Assembly (NCBI RefSeq): GCF_001469895.1
Contig: NZ_LOPY01000019.1
Location: 248,001-312,000, forward strand
Direction of reading: 5' to 3'
From: Pseudoalteromonas sp. XI10
GTDB lineage: Bacteria > Pseudomonadota > Gammaproteobacteria > Enterobacterales > Alteromonadaceae
Length of the DNA stretch: 64,000 nt
Part shown: one piece after another, positions 8,134 to 17,233 of the stretch
Layout: every line of letters starts with the position of its first letter
Position numbering within the stretch: position 1 is the first letter of the stretch
The notes under the pieces: generated by a model
Told to the model about the DNA's origin: nothing
What the model saw: the letters and a program-made list of their open reading frames with translations, nothing else
Databases searched by the model: none
Program-made: the position numbers and the translations under genes

Positions 8134-8583
8134 ATGCTTTGTGAACTTCTTCAGCTGTGTGAAAATAACCACATGCGATTATACAAAGTTATTCATCGAG
8201 CCCCATTCAGAGTGGCTAAAATTACCAAAAAGCGTCAGACTCTACGCTTCAAGCGCGCTATGGTAGCACTTAAAATCGCACTTGCCCAAGAAAAGCAAGA
8301 AACAAAAGAGATGCTTCATATCTATAGGCGATACACCCAAGGCCAAGCTACTAAAGAAGAATTGCATACTGCCAATGAGCAATTTTTAGATATATTAAAA
8401 GGACTCGGTTTAGGCGTATTTGCTGTATTACCTTTTGCCCCAGTGACAATTCCTTTGGTTGTAAAACTGGGTCAATGGGTTGGTGTTGATGTGCTACCTA
8501 GTTCATTCAATATCAATAAGTCGATTAAAGAGATTGATCAACAAGTAGAAAAAGAAGAAAAAGAGAAGCAAAACAAAGACTGA
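8134..8583 (+). CDS. LETM1-like domain protein
   Basis: This 149-residue protein has a conserved centre, ETKEMLHIYRRY near 57-68, then EELHTANEQFLDILKGLG and a hydrophobic FAVLPFAPVTIPLVVKLG, followed by VLPSSF. This resembles the LETM1 core of mitochondrial inner-membrane proteins, in which one membrane segment bears the conserved Pro-rich stretch. In bacteria the function is unknown. The C-terminus is a charged Lys/Glu tail, probably coiled coil. A second start at 8173 (MRLYKV) is possible; neither start has a strong ribosome binding site. The domain call is from motif memory, not a search. Confidence 0.7.
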   Translation: MLCELLQLCENNHMRLYKVIHRAPFRVAKITKKRQTLRFKRAMVALKIALAQEKQETKEMLHIYRRYTQGQATKEELHTANEQFLDILKGLGLGVFAVLPFAPVTIPLVVKLGQWVGVDVLPSSFNINKSIKEIDQQVEKEEKEKQNKD

Positions 8584-8671
8584 TTAGGTTTTGCTTATCT
8601 GATTTTGCCTATACCTTTTGTATCAAGATATTGGTATGCTTAAATACCTTTTCTTTATATCGAGTCGTTTA

Positions 8672-10033
8672 ATGAGTTCATTAATTCGCCATTCTTCTAC
8701 GGGAATTCCCCTGTCATTTATTGCTAAAGCTGACCTATCAACGTGGTTCACTGAGCAGCCGCAAGCCTTACAAAATTGGCTAACAAATTGTGATTTTAAA
8801 AACAAAGGCATGGCCTTAATTGCTGATAGTGGAACCGGCTCACTTGAGCATGTGTATTGTTTAGTTAATGATTTGCAAGACTTTTGGTTAGCAGGTGACT
8901 TATCAACAAAACTGCCAGCAGGTTGTTATCAAATTCAAGGTGATGACAAGTTTGTAGAACAAGTAGCGCTGGGTTTTGTGTTAGGTGGTTACGAGTTTAG
9001 TGAATATAAAGAAAAACCATCGCCACGTGCCACACTAGCCATTAAAGATGAAAGCTTAGTTAAGCGTTTATCGCAGCATGCAAGTGCTATTAATTTAGTG
9101 CGTGATTTAGTTAATACGCCTGCTGCAGATATGATGCCGCAACACCTATCACAAGTGATGGCAGATTTAGCCGACACCTTTGATGGTGAGTTTAGCGAGT
9201 GGGTTGGTGATGAATTATTAGAGCAAAACTACCCAACAATTCATATGGTTGGTCGTGCGTCTGAGAATAAGCCTCGCTTACTTGATTTACGTTGGGGCTC
9301 AAAAGATGCTCCACAGATTACCTTAGTCGGTAAAGGCGTGTGTTTTGATTCAGGTGGTTTAGATTTAAAACCAAGCTCAGGCATGCGTAATATGAAAAAA
9401 GACATGGGCGGTGCCGCGCATGTTATTGGTCTTGCGCAGTTAATTATGGCTGCCAACCTACCAATTCGTTTACGCGTATTGGTACCTGCAGTTGAAAATG
9501 CGGTTTCTCGTAATGCATTTAGACCGGGTGATGTGATCAAAACTCGCAAAGGGATCACAGTAGAAATTGATAACACGGACGCTGAAGGTCGTTTAGTGCT
9601 GTGTGATGCACTTGCTGAAGCACAAAACGATAACCCCGATCTTATCGTTGATTTTGCAACTCTGACTGGTGCTTGTCGTGTAGCCCTCGGCACTGAATTA
9701 CCGGGCTTTTTCGCAAATAACCGTGAAGTGGCTAACAAATTGATGGATGCAGGCGAAAGTTGCCATGATCCTGTATGGCAACTGCCGTTATTTGATCAAT
9801 ACAAGCCATTATTAAAAAGTGATGTAGCTGATATTGCTAACTGTGCTTCCACTCCTTTTGGTGGTGCGATCACTGCAGCTCTTTACTTAAAAGAGTTTAT
9901 TGAGCCAAGCACTCCTTGGGTTCACTTTGATGTTATGGCTTGGAACTTACGTGCATTACCGGGTCGCCCTACAGGTGGTGAGGCATTGGGTATTCGCGCT
10001 GTGTTTAATTACCTACAAGATCGCTTTCAATAA
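8672..10033 (+). CDS. M17 family leucyl aminopeptidase
   Basis: This 453-residue cytosolic metallo-aminopeptidase removes N-terminal residues from peptides. The catalytic half carries the M17 signatures: VGKGVCFDSGG with metal-binding Lys and Asp, KKDMGGAA with the next Asp, and NTDAEGRL with the Asp and Glu of the second metal site. The N-terminal regulatory half is short and diverged from PepA, closer to the PepB-like branch. I chose the ATG at 8672 because the open frame upstream (to a TTG at 8618) lacks conserved content. The gene converges with the VOC gene two bases past its stop. Confidence 0.88.
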   Translation: MSSLIRHSSTGIPLSFIAKADLSTWFTEQPQALQNWLTNCDFKNKGMALIADSGTGSLEHVYCLVNDLQDFWLAGDLSTKLPAGCYQIQGDDKFVEQVALGFVLGGYEFSEYKEKPSPRATLAIKDESLVKRLSQHASAINLVRDLVNTPAADMMPQHLSQVMADLADTFDGEFSEWVGDELLEQNYPTIHMVGRASENKPRLLDLRWGSKDAPQITLVGKGVCFDSGGLDLKPSSGMRNMKKDMGGAAHVIGLAQLIMAANLPIRLRVLVPAVENAVSRNAFRPGDVIKTRKGITVEIDNTDAEGRLVLCDALAEAQNDNPDLIVDFATLTGACRVALGTELPGFFANNREVANKLMDAGESCHDPVWQLPLFDQYKPLLKSDVADIANCASTPFGGAITAALYLKEFIEPSTPWVHFDVMAWNLRALPGRPTGGEALGIRAVFNYLQDRFQ

Positions 10034-10034
10034 T

Positions 10035-10421
10035 CTAGAGTTGGTAAAGCTCTAAAGGTAAATCATCGGGATCGGCAAAAAACGTAAATTGCTTCCCGGT
10101 GATTTCATCCACTCTTATTTCTTCAACCTCAATACCTTGTTGTTCTAAGTACTGCTTAGATTTTGCAATATCAGCAACTTTAAACGCCAAATGGCGTAGC
10201 CCTTGTGCCTCTGGATAGCTGGGTCTTTGTGGCGCTCCAGGAAACGAAAACAATTCTAATTGGCTACCATCAGGAAGTGCTAAATCTAACTTATACGAGT
10301 CACGTTCAGCACGGTATAGCTCGTGGATAATCGGCAGTTTTAAAATTTCATTATAAAAATGCTTTGATTTTTCATAGTTGCTACAAATGATTGCAGCGTG
10401 ATGTATGCCTAATAATTCCAT
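10035..10421 (-). CDS. gloA2: VOC-family metalloprotein, YaeR/GloA2 type
   Basis: This is a 128-residue glyoxalase-fold protein closely resembling E. coli YaeR. Matching features are GIHHAAII at the start, FYNEIL, RAERDSYKLDLAL, LELFSFP, GLRHLAFKV and a C-terminal FADPDDLPLELY. Metal-binding His and Glu residues of the fold are in place (HH near 8, E in LELF, H in RHLAF, E in LELY). The substrate is not established for the family; methylglyoxal detoxification is only a suggestion. I chose the second in-frame ATG because it fits the family length. It shares its strand with the KAS III gene upstream but a terminator separates them. Confidence 0.85.
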   Translation of the reverse strand: MELLGIHHAAIICSNYEKSKHFYNEILKLPIIHELYRAERDSYKLDLALPDGSQLELFSFPGAPQRPSYPEAQGLRHLAFKVADIAKSKQYLEQQGIEVEEIRVDEITGKQFTFFADPDDLPLELYQL

Positions 10422-10443
10422 TATATAGTCCATTTTTTGTTCA

Positions 10444-10473
10444 TAAAAAAACGCGGACTAAGCCGCGCTTTTC
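10444..10473 (-). terminator. Terminator after KAS III gene
   Basis: On the minus strand, CGCGG and CCGCG flank a 6-base loop and are followed by TTTTTTT. It lies about 25 bp past the stop of the KAS III gene. Confidence 0.75.
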
Positions 10474-10492
10474 TACTAAAGAGTGTCGAGGA

Positions 10493-11566
10493 TTACTCTG
10501 CCGCTTTACATGCTGCAACAGCTGGTGCAACAAGTTCAAGGCCTGTTTTATCACACTCAGGTAAAGCTGCATCAGACACTGCAATAGGTGTTACACGCTC
10601 GCCCCATTTAATGTAACTCGCCGCCCAAGTTAAACCAGCGCCAAAGGCTGCTGACATAATGTTTGAGTTAGGCTTGATAAGGCCTTGCTCAACAGCTTCA
10701 CAAATTGCAATCGCAATTGTTGCAGCAGACGTATTACCGTAGTCGGCAATGTTTACCATGACTTTTTCGTCAGCTACTTTCAAGCGTTGCTGAATAGCTT
10801 GGATAATACGTAAATTTGCTTGGTGAGGAACTAATACGTCAATGTCATCAAGCTCTAACTGTGCTTGGTTTAGCACGTCGTCACAAGCTTCACTCATACC
10901 CTTAACAGCACGTTTGAAGATTTCTCGACCTTCGAATAATAAGTTAGACGGGCCAATTGGCTCGTATTTATTTAAATCGCTACCAAAGTTTTCGATGTGC
11001 AAGATATCGCGATCTTCACTGTCACATCCGGTTTTAGTTGCAAGTAAACCAGATGGTGTATCTGAAGCTTCTAATACAACCGCACCTGCACCATCACCAA
11101 ATAATACAGCACTGTCGCGACGCGCCCAGTTGATGTACCAAGTCATGCGCTCAGCAGCAATAACGACCGCTTTTTTGATCATGCCTGCACGAATTTGTGC
11201 CGTTGCTGCTTGTAATGCGTATAAAAAGCCTGAACATGCAGCGTTAGTATCCATTGCTGCTGCGCCAACCGCACCAATATTTTTCTGCACTAAAGAGGCC
11301 GTATTTGCCACCATAGTTGATGGTGTACAAGTCGCAAGAAGCACAAGATCAATGTCTTTACCATCAACACCAGCACAAGCAAGCGCTTGCTTTGCGGCAA
11401 CGGTAGCTAAATCGGCAGTAGAAACATGGCTGACACGGCGAGATTTGATGCCTGTACGTGTTGTGATCCATTCATCATTGGTATCAACAATATTGCTAAT
11501 TTCATCATTGCTGATGCTTGCTGGTGGTATACATTTACCCCAGCCAGTAATTTGGGCATAAGACAT
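10493..11566 (-). CDS. 3-ketoacyl-ACP synthase III (FabH-like)
   Basis: This condensing enzyme has 357 residues. It has the KAS III triad: Cys111 ([11 protein letters not shown]), His248 (PHQANLRI) and Asn278 (GNTSAA). The glycine-rich C-terminal [10 protein letters not shown] is also present. KAS III enzymes join an acyl-CoA starter to malonyl-ACP. It is not within a fab operon and has a C-terminal extension of about 35 residues beyond the usual end, so it may be a second, specialised paralogue rather than the housekeeping FabH. It is divergent from the amidohydrolase operon by about 150 bp and ends at its own terminator. Confidence 0.87.
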   Translation of the reverse strand: MSYAQITGWGKCIPPASISNDEISNIVDTNDEWITTRTGIKSRRVSHVSTADLATVAAKQALACAGVDGKDIDLVLLATCTPSTMVANTASLVQKNIGAVGAAAMDTNAACSGFLYALQAATAQIRAGMIKKAVVIAAERMTWYINWARRDSAVLFGDGAGAVVLEASDTPSGLLATKTGCDSEDRDILHIENFGSDLNKYEPIGPSNLLFEGREIFKRAVKGMSEACDDVLNQAQLELDDIDVLVPHQANLRIIQAIQQRLKVADEKVMVNIADYGNTSAATIAIAICEAVEQGLIKPNSNIMSAAFGAGLTWAASYIKWGERVTPIAVSDAALPECDKTGLELVAPAVAACKAAE

Positions 11567-11717
11567 AATGTGTTCTCTTTATGTGGTCAGACTTGTTAAA
11601 TTTTTCCGAAGTTATATCAAAATTCACTTGTTAACACTAGTTCATTGCTGCGCTATGTCGTAAATAATGGCATTTACTCAGTATTTAAGTTAAACCTAGT
11701 ATAAAAAAGAGGCGATT

Positions 11718-13028
11718 ATGAAAAAAATAAACCTAAAAATAAGCACATTATCGGTACTGTCTTTATTATCTTCGTTTGTGGTTAATGCACAAACCACCAT
11801 TATTCATGCTGGAAAGATGCTGGTAGGCACTGATCAAGATGTCAAAGAGCAGCAAACGCTGGTTATTGAAGACAATAAAATTGCCGCAATAAAAGCTGGT
11901 TTCCTAACTAAGCAGCAATTAAATCTTAGTGATGCAGATGTTATTGATTTAAAAAATCAGATGGTATTGCCGGGTCTGATTGATATGCATGTTCATGTTA
12001 CCTTTGAGCGAGATGCAAAACGTAACCCACACCAATGGGCAACTGAATACGAAGCCGATTACGCTCTTCGTTCTTTAAAGTACTTACAACGTACGGTTGA
12101 TGCAGGTTTTACCTCTGTGCGTGACCTAGGTAGCAGTTATCAAGTTATCTTCCCATTAAAGCGAGCAGTTGAACGTGGCGACATTGTTGGCCCGCGCATT
12201 TTTGCTGCAGGCGATATGATCACACCGACCGGTGGTCACGGTGATATGCATGGCTATCGTCGTGATATCACCAAAGCGACAGAAGGGGGTGGCTTGGGTG
12301 TGTGTGATGGCGCAGCCGATTGTACTCGTGCAGTGCGCGATGTAATTAAAAGCGGTGCCGATGTGATTAAAATAACCGCGACAGGTGGTGTTTTAAGTAA
12401 TACAGCGGCAGGGGTTAATCAGCAATTTACTGATGAAGAACTCAGTGCCATTGTAAACACAGCCCATCATTTAGGCCGCAAAGTGACCGCTCATGCTCAT
12501 GGCACAGAAGGTATAAAAGCAGCACTTAGAGCAGGTGTTGATTCAATCGAACACGGCTCTTTTTTAGATAAAGACACGGTTAAGCTTTTCAAAAAGCAAG
12601 ACGCGTATTTAGTTCCAACCTTACTCGCTGGCGCAACAGTTAAAGAAGAGGTGCTAAATAACCCAAATATGCCAAAAGCAATTGCTGATAAGGTTGAAGT
12701 AGTTGCGCCAAAAATGGAAGCATCGTTTAAATTAGCGTTAAAAAACAAGGTTAAAATAGCCTTTGGTACAGATTCAGGCGTATCTAAGCATGGTGATAAT
12801 GCTAAAGAGTTTGAGTTATTAGTTAAATACGGCATGACACCAAAGCAAGCAATTAAATCAGCCACCGTTGAAGCTGCTAAACTATTAGGTCAAAGTGATA
12901 ACCTCGGTGACTTGAGTGTTGGTAAACAAGCAGATATTATCAGCGTGAATATAAATGTACTTGATAACATTAGTGAACTTAGTCAGGTTCGGTTTGTTAT
13001 GAAGGGCGGTAAAGTGCTCAAACAGTAA
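11718..13028 (+). CDS. Secreted amidohydrolase-family metal-dependent hydrolase
   Basis: This 436-residue protein has a signal peptide (cleavage after VVNA, about residue 24) and the amidohydrolase fold. Visible metal and catalytic residues are His91 and His93 in DMHVHV, a Lys in VIKITATGG, His in TAHAHG, His in SIEHGS and Asp in FGTDSG. It most resembles the imidazolonepropionase-like group that includes Xaa-Arg or Xaa-Lys carboxypeptidases and prolidases, so a periplasmic dipeptide hydrolase is likely. The first gene of a tight run with the NTF2-like, RegB and RegA genes (gaps of 8 and 17 bp, then a 4-bp overlap). Confidence 0.85.
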   Translation: MKKINLKISTLSVLSLLSSFVVNAQTTIIHAGKMLVGTDQDVKEQQTLVIEDNKIAAIKAGFLTKQQLNLSDADVIDLKNQMVLPGLIDMHVHVTFERDAKRNPHQWATEYEADYALRSLKYLQRTVDAGFTSVRDLGSSYQVIFPLKRAVERGDIVGPRIFAAGDMITPTGGHGDMHGYRRDITKATEGGGLGVCDGAADCTRAVRDVIKSGADVIKITATGGVLSNTAAGVNQQFTDEELSAIVNTAHHLGRKVTAHAHGTEGIKAALRAGVDSIEHGSFLDKDTVKLFKKQDAYLVPTLLAGATVKEEVLNNPNMPKAIADKVEVVAPKMEASFKLALKNKVKIAFGTDSGVSKHGDNAKEFELLVKYGMTPKQAIKSATVEAAKLLGQSDNLGDLSVGKQADIISVNINVLDNISELSQVRFVMKGGKVLKQ

Positions 13029-13036
13029 GGGTTACT

Positions 13037-13441
13037 ATGGGCGGTAAAATTAAAGAGACGTTATTTAATCATTTAATTGATGCAGAGCGGCAGCTCCTTG
13101 AGCCAGAGGTACGTCAATCTGCAGAAGCGCTTGATGCATTACTTGATGATGATTTTATTGAAATAGCCGCTGATGGCACGTCATTTAATAAGTTCCAAGT
13201 TTTAACCCGCCTACCAACAGAGGTGGTACCGCAGTTTTATAATCAACATTTTAAAGGCCGAATGCTCAGTGATGATATTGCACAGCTAAGCTATCAAGCG
13301 GCCTTTAGACGTTCAGCTCGCTCAGAGTTTAACTACTCAGTTCGTATGTCACTGTGGCGTTTTAATGGTAAACAATGGCAAATGGTGTTTCATCAAGGAA
13401 CGCCTTGTGCTGTTTTTACAATTTCAATGGACGATGATTAA
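13037..13441 (+). CDS. NTF2-like / DUF4440 domain protein
   Basis: A 134-residue cytosolic protein of the NTF2-like fold, DUF4440 type. Typical features are the early E-R-Q-L-L-E helix, LLDDDFIEIAADGTSF near 35-50, and a final YSVRMSLWRFNGKQWQMVFHQGTP strand pair (about 95-118) where W-x-F-N-G-x-x-W is characteristic. Members act as small-molecule binding domains or are of unknown role. It starts 8 bp after the amidohydrolase stop and precedes regB by 17 bp, so it is cotranscribed with a redox-sensing pair, but its link to that system is not known. Confidence 0.8.
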   Translation: MGGKIKETLFNHLIDAERQLLEPEVRQSAEALDALLDDDFIEIAADGTSFNKFQVLTRLPTEVVPQFYNQHFKGRMLSDDIAQLSYQAAFRRSARSEFNYSVRMSLWRFNGKQWQMVFHQGTPCAVFTISMDDD

Positions 13442-13458
13442 GTTTTAAAGAGTCCGTT

Positions 13459-14670
13459 ATGCAAACCGATCCGGCGATCAGTCGCCTACTAATTTTAAGA
13501 AGTGCCGCAATCGCCGTGCAGTTTGTTGCTGTTATTGCAGTGTATTTTCTTTTTGAATACCAAATTCCTTTATTACCTTTACTTGCTGTAATTTGTATTG
13601 AAGCAATCTTTCAGCTGTTAAGTATACTCGCTTACCGAAATGTCACGAAAGCAAGGCCTGCAGCTGTGTTAATGCAGCTTACAGCCGACTTATTGTTTTT
13701 AACTATTTTGCTTTCATTAAGTGGTGGGGCTACTAATGCATTTGTTTCGTTATTACTGTTACCGATAATGATAGCGGCGGTGACGGTCAATGCGAAAGGG
13801 CTTGCTTATACAGCTGTGCTGGCAATCGCCGCTTATAGTTTTTTACTGATAAAAATGCCAGAACACACCATGCACCAAATGCAGATGACTCATCATTTTA
13901 TTGGTATGTGGATTAACTTTGTTATCAGCGCCATCGTTATTGCCTTTGTAATTGGCACATTAAACAGCACGTTAAGAGCCAGAGAAGCTACTATTTCCCG
14001 TACCCGCGAGCAACAATTAAGGCATGAGCAATTATTAACGCTTGATGGCGCTGCCGCACAAGTAACGCATCAACTTGCAACGCCGATAGCAAACTTACAG
14101 CTATTATTTGAAGAGTTACAAGAGCAACAAGCTGATGACCCTATTGTGCAAGAAATGGCTAAGCCATTAGCTCAGTGTAAAGAGCAACTTGCTCATTTTA
14201 GGTCACTATCAAATGCACTAAGAACCGGTGAAACACAACAAGTGATTAGTGCTAAAACACTGCAAAACACTATTCAAGATGCTATGACTCTGCATTTTCC
14301 TGAGCAAAGTTTACAGTGGCTAAATGACGCCCCTGATTGTTCGATTTTAAGTGATGCTATGCTGTTACCGGCTATTTTAAACTTGTTGCAAAACGCCGTA
14401 TCGGCAAATAACCATAATCAGCAACACAACATCGAAGCTAAATGGCAAATCGATGAGCAAATACTTTCATTGTCGTTACGTGATTTCGGTCAAGGATTTA
14501 GCGAGCAACAAATGGCATCATTAGGCGGTCAGCTCATGCCAAGTAGCGATGGAATGGGAATGGCAGTTATGCTTTCTAATGTAACCTTAGAGCGCTTAAA
14601 TGGCTCATTAACACTAAGTAATCACCCACAGCAAGGCGCGATTGCGATGGTTAGTTTAAAAATTGTATGA
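13459..14670 (+). CDS. regB: RegB/PrrB-family redox-sensing histidine kinase
   Basis: This membrane histidine kinase has 403 residues. About six membrane segments (residues 10-170) contain GGATNAF at 89-95, the counterpart of the quinone-binding heptapeptide GGxxNPF of RegB, here with Ala for Pro. The phosphoacceptor is His204 in THQLATPI. Cys240 in AQCKEQL matches the redox-active cysteine of RegB. A catalytic domain follows with LLQNAV, DFGQGF and GMGMAVMLSN. In relatives it controls respiratory and redox genes through RegA. It overlaps regA by 4 bp (ATGA). It sits behind a hydrolase rather than beside senC, the neighbour seen in alphaproteobacteria. Confidence 0.9.
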   Translation: MQTDPAISRLLILRSAAIAVQFVAVIAVYFLFEYQIPLLPLLAVICIEAIFQLLSILAYRNVTKARPAAVLMQLTADLLFLTILLSLSGGATNAFVSLLLLPIMIAAVTVNAKGLAYTAVLAIAAYSFLLIKMPEHTMHQMQMTHHFIGMWINFVISAIVIAFVIGTLNSTLRAREATISRTREQQLRHEQLLTLDGAAAQVTHQLATPIANLQLLFEELQEQQADDPIVQEMAKPLAQCKEQLAHFRSLSNALRTGETQQVISAKTLQNTIQDAMTLHFPEQSLQWLNDAPDCSILSDAMLLPAILNLLQNAVSANNHNQQHNIEAKWQIDEQILSLSLRDFGQGFSEQQMASLGGQLMPSSDGMGMAVMLSNVTLERLNGSLTLSNHPQQGAIAMVSLKIV

Positions 14671-15200
14671 AACTTTTAATTATTGAAGACGATGTAAACC
14701 TAGCCAGCACGCTTGCGAGGCGCTTTACAAAACAAGGCTTCACATGTTCACTTGCTCATAACGCTGAGCAAGCTTTACAAAAAACAACCACTTTTGAGGC
14801 AAGCCACTTTCTGGTGGATTTAAAACTCGGGGATGATAACGGCCTTGCGCTAATTAAACCTTTAAGAGAACAATTTCCTTCAGCGCGTATCGTATTGCTC
14901 ACGGGGTTTGCAAGTATTGCCAGTGCAGTAGAAGCGATACGTTTAGGTGCTGATGACTACTTACCAAAGCCTGTCGATTTCAATTCATTATTAAAAACAA
15001 TCTTGGGTGATGTTGAAGCTGGTTCCTCATCGGTAAACCCCGAGCCAAGCCAAATAATGTCGCCAGAGCGTCTTGAGTGGGAGCATATTCAACATGTATT
15101 GCATAGCAACAATGGAAATATCTCTGAAACTGCGCGCCAACTGAATATGCACAGAAGAACCCTACAACGTAAATTGCAGAAAAAACCCGTACAACACTAA
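14667..15200 (+). CDS. regA: RegA/PrrA-family response regulator
   Basis: This is a 177-residue two-domain regulator. The receiver domain has EDD at 7-9, phosphoacceptor Asp51 (LVDLKLGD), and Lys101 (LPKPV). A short linker with several Pro and Ser leads to a Fis-type helix-turn-helix at about 138-172 (GNISETARQLNMHRRTLQRK), closely matching RegA/ActR/PrrA. It should be phosphorylated by the RegB-like kinase encoded immediately upstream with an ATGA overlap. Confidence 0.92.
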   Translation: MKLLIIEDDVNLASTLARRFTKQGFTCSLAHNAEQALQKTTTFEASHFLVDLKLGDDNGLALIKPLREQFPSARIVLLTGFASIASAVEAIRLGADDYLPKPVDFNSLLKTILGDVEAGSSSVNPEPSQIMSPERLEWEHIQHVLHSNNGNISETARQLNMHRRTLQRKLQKKPVQH

Positions 15201-15352
15201 ATTGATTGTTTATTAAACTTAAATAATTCTGCGGTTAATTCTAAAGTATGGTTTATATATAAATAGGTACAAAACTAAGCCTTTTTGATTTGCTGCATTG
15301 CTGATCCTTAACTAAAGTCAAATTAAACCTGTTAGTTGTATGAGTCTGGCGT

Positions 15353-15757
15353 ATGCATTTTTCAGAACTTAATTACTTCGCGATCTTTTTTGCTGCCCTT
15401 GCATCTTTCTTATTGGGCGCTGTGTGGTATTCACCTTGGCTTTTTAAACGTATTTGGATGGAAAGTTGTGGTTTAACAGAGCTTGACCTTCAGAGCATCA
15501 ATCCGGTTATGGTGTTTGGCGGCAGCTTTGTTTTATGTTGTTTAATTGCATTTAGTTTATCGTTATTTATTGGCGCAAATGTCAATGTGGGAGTGGCTGT
15601 TGGCACAGGGTTTATTATTGGCTTGTGCTGGGTTAGCTGTGCCTTAGGTATTGGCTATATTTTTGAACAACGCCCATTAAAATTGTTCTTAGTTAATGCA
15701 AGTTATTCAATATTACAGTTTTCTGTTATCGGCTTAGTTTTGGGGCTCTGGCCTTAA
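15353..15757 (+). CDS. DUF1761 membrane protein
   Basis: This 134-residue inner-membrane protein has four predicted membrane helices. The N-terminal part, FLLGAVWYSPWLFKRIW near 21-37, carries the GxxWYSP.LF..W motif typical of DUF1761. The function of the family is unknown. It is separated from regA by 150 bp of AT-rich sequence and probably has its own promoter. It stands 39 bp ahead of the zinc-motif gene on the same strand. Confidence 0.85.
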   Translation: MHFSELNYFAIFFAALASFLLGAVWYSPWLFKRIWMESCGLTELDLQSINPVMVFGGSFVLCCLIAFSLSLFIGANVNVGVAVGTGFIIGLCWVSCALGIGYIFEQRPLKLFLVNASYSILQFSVIGLVLGLWP

Positions 15758-15796
15758 CATGTTAAGGTAAGGTTTTATTTTAGCAATGTAGTTGTA

Positions 15797-16048
15797 ATGG
15801 CAAAACCAAACAAAAAAGGCCCGACCAAAACAGTCGATATTTTTTGCTCACAATGTAAAACCCAATTATTTAAATACCGCAAAGGCGGAAAAGGGGCGTT
15901 GGTTAAATGTTTTGTTGAACGTATTAGCCAAGACTTTACCAATGAAACAGGTATCTGCCCTGACTGCCAACGTCAATTCGCCCGTGAAACCATGATCCGC
16001 GGCGCACCTGCTCTAAAAATCATCGGTGGTAAAGTGACCCATAAGTAG
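15797..16048 (+). CDS. Small protein with paired CxxC motifs
   Basis: An 83-residue basic protein. It has CSQC at residues 17-20 and CPDC at 54-57, enough for one structural zinc site, separated by a Lys/Gly-rich segment (KYRKGGKGALVKC). The arrangement resembles a zinc ribbon and could bind nucleic acid, but I do not recognise a named family. It follows the DUF1761 gene closely. Confidence 0.7.
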   Translation: MAKPNKKGPTKTVDIFCSQCKTQLFKYRKGGKGALVKCFVERISQDFTNETGICPDCQRQFARETMIRGAPALKIIGGKVTHK

Positions 16049-16160
16049 ATTAGTATTTGCCACATTTTTGATGTTTAATTTAAAGTTGGTTAAAGAGTAT
16101 TAATACCATTTCTGTAAATTTGCTTTACTGGGAAACATAATCAAGAAGGAAAAGATTAAC

Positions 16161-16622
16161 TTGGTTAAACATGCATTTGCTGCCTTGCTTATGGTTTTTG
16201 GGACTTTTCCCATTTTGACTTCGTGTGGAGAGACAGCTTCAAAAATAAACATCAATGAATATGTGTTCGTAAGAACTATAAACCCAAGCGATAACCTATA
16301 CAAATATGGCGCATTTAGACTTAAGCCTATAAAAAATGAAGCTAATGTCGTCCAATTTGATTGGATTACTGTCGAGTCCCCAAACAGCATATTGAAAATA
16401 GAAAGTGACACTACTCATGTAGGAAAATCATCCTTTTATGTGGCAGATGGTCTAAAGTTTGATGTTTTTTACCTTTCTTTATCTATTGCTGATCAAGCCT
16501 CTTGGTGGGTAAATGAAGTGCCTGCGGAGTTTAAAACCATGTATACCACTGAATTTTGTCAATCATCTTTGACAAAGCTAGAGCAGCTTAACCATGAAGA
16601 TCTGAGTATTTGCTTTGAGTAA
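16161..16622 (+). CDS. Putative lipoprotein, unknown function
   Basis: This is a 153-residue protein with a lipoprotein signal: a charged N-terminus, a hydrophobic stretch and a lipobox ending in LTSC (Cys22), so probably anchored to the outer membrane. The mature part is a beta-rich domain I do not recognise. The start is a TTG; AAGAAGG at 16145-16151 is well placed before it and there is no nearer in-frame ATG. Base composition is slightly more AT-rich than its neighbours, which may hint at an accessory origin. Confidence 0.65.
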   Translation: MVKHAFAALLMVFGTFPILTSCGETASKININEYVFVRTINPSDNLYKYGAFRLKPIKNEANVVQFDWITVESPNSILKIESDTTHVGKSSFYVADGLKFDVFYLSLSIADQASWWVNEVPAEFKTMYTTEFCQSSLTKLEQLNHEDLSICFE

Positions 16623-16780
16623 ATATTAACTGTAATTAAAATACGGACATTTATCCTCGTTTATCCCTCATGCTCTGATACTATTGACCGGTTTGCTGTT
16701 TCAATGAATGAAAACAACCCTCCCCATGGATTGGGCCAGTTGTATGGGTATAAACACATGAACAAAATGGATTCACGCAC

Positions 16781-17050
16781 GTGATAGCACTTTTATTTGA
16801 TATTATTGGTATGACAGGCACATTCTTAGTGGTTGGTGCTTTCTTTTTATTACAACTGAATAAAGCATCGCCAACCGGCCTTGTGTATAACATGATGAAC
16901 TTAACAGGCGCGATTCTGTTACTAATTAGTCTTTGTTATAACTTTAACCTTGCTAGTTTTGTTATCGAAATTTTCTGGATAGCGGCGTCACTTATCGGTT
17001 TATATAAGTACATCAAGGCAAAGCGTACTGCTAATGTTGAAACAGCTTAA
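16781..17050 (+). CDS. CBU_0592-type small membrane protein
   Basis: An 89-residue inner-membrane protein with three hydrophobic segments (about 2-25, 35-52, 57-77). The pattern GMTGTFLVVGAFFLLQL followed by NLTGAILLLISL and a Trp-Ile-Ala-Ala helix resembles the CBU_0592 family, whose role is unknown. It begins with GTG and ends before a strong terminator at 17073-17106. Confidence 0.7.
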   Translation: MIALLFDIIGMTGTFLVVGAFFLLQLNKASPTGLVYNMMNLTGAILLLISLCYNFNLASFVIEIFWIAASLIGLYKYIKAKRTANVETA

Positions 17051-17072
17051 TTAAGCTTAGCTCAATAAAATT

Positions 17073-17106
17073 AAAACCCATTTTTATCTGAAAGTGGGTT
17101 TTTTTG
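17073..17106 (+). terminator. Rho-independent terminator
   Basis: AAAACCCA (17073-17080) pairs with TGGGTTTT (17095-17102) around a 14-base loop, followed by a T run. It separates the small membrane protein from the TonB receptor. Confidence 0.8.
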
Positions 17107-17233
17107 TATCTACTTCCGAGAACTCTTCAACTAAAACTATAAAAACATTGCAAGCTTGCCAATCTTTTGTATTAATAGTGTAAACAAGGTGTTGCTTTTG
17201 CAGCATAGGCTATTAGTACAGGTATCTCGCAGC

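Noticed and set aside
10842..11561. Long antisense open frame (239 codons) on the plus strand within the KAS III gene
   Set aside because: The minus-strand frame encodes a full KAS III with its catalytic triad. The antisense protein is Ser/Ala-rich with no recognisable motif, as expected from a shadow frame.
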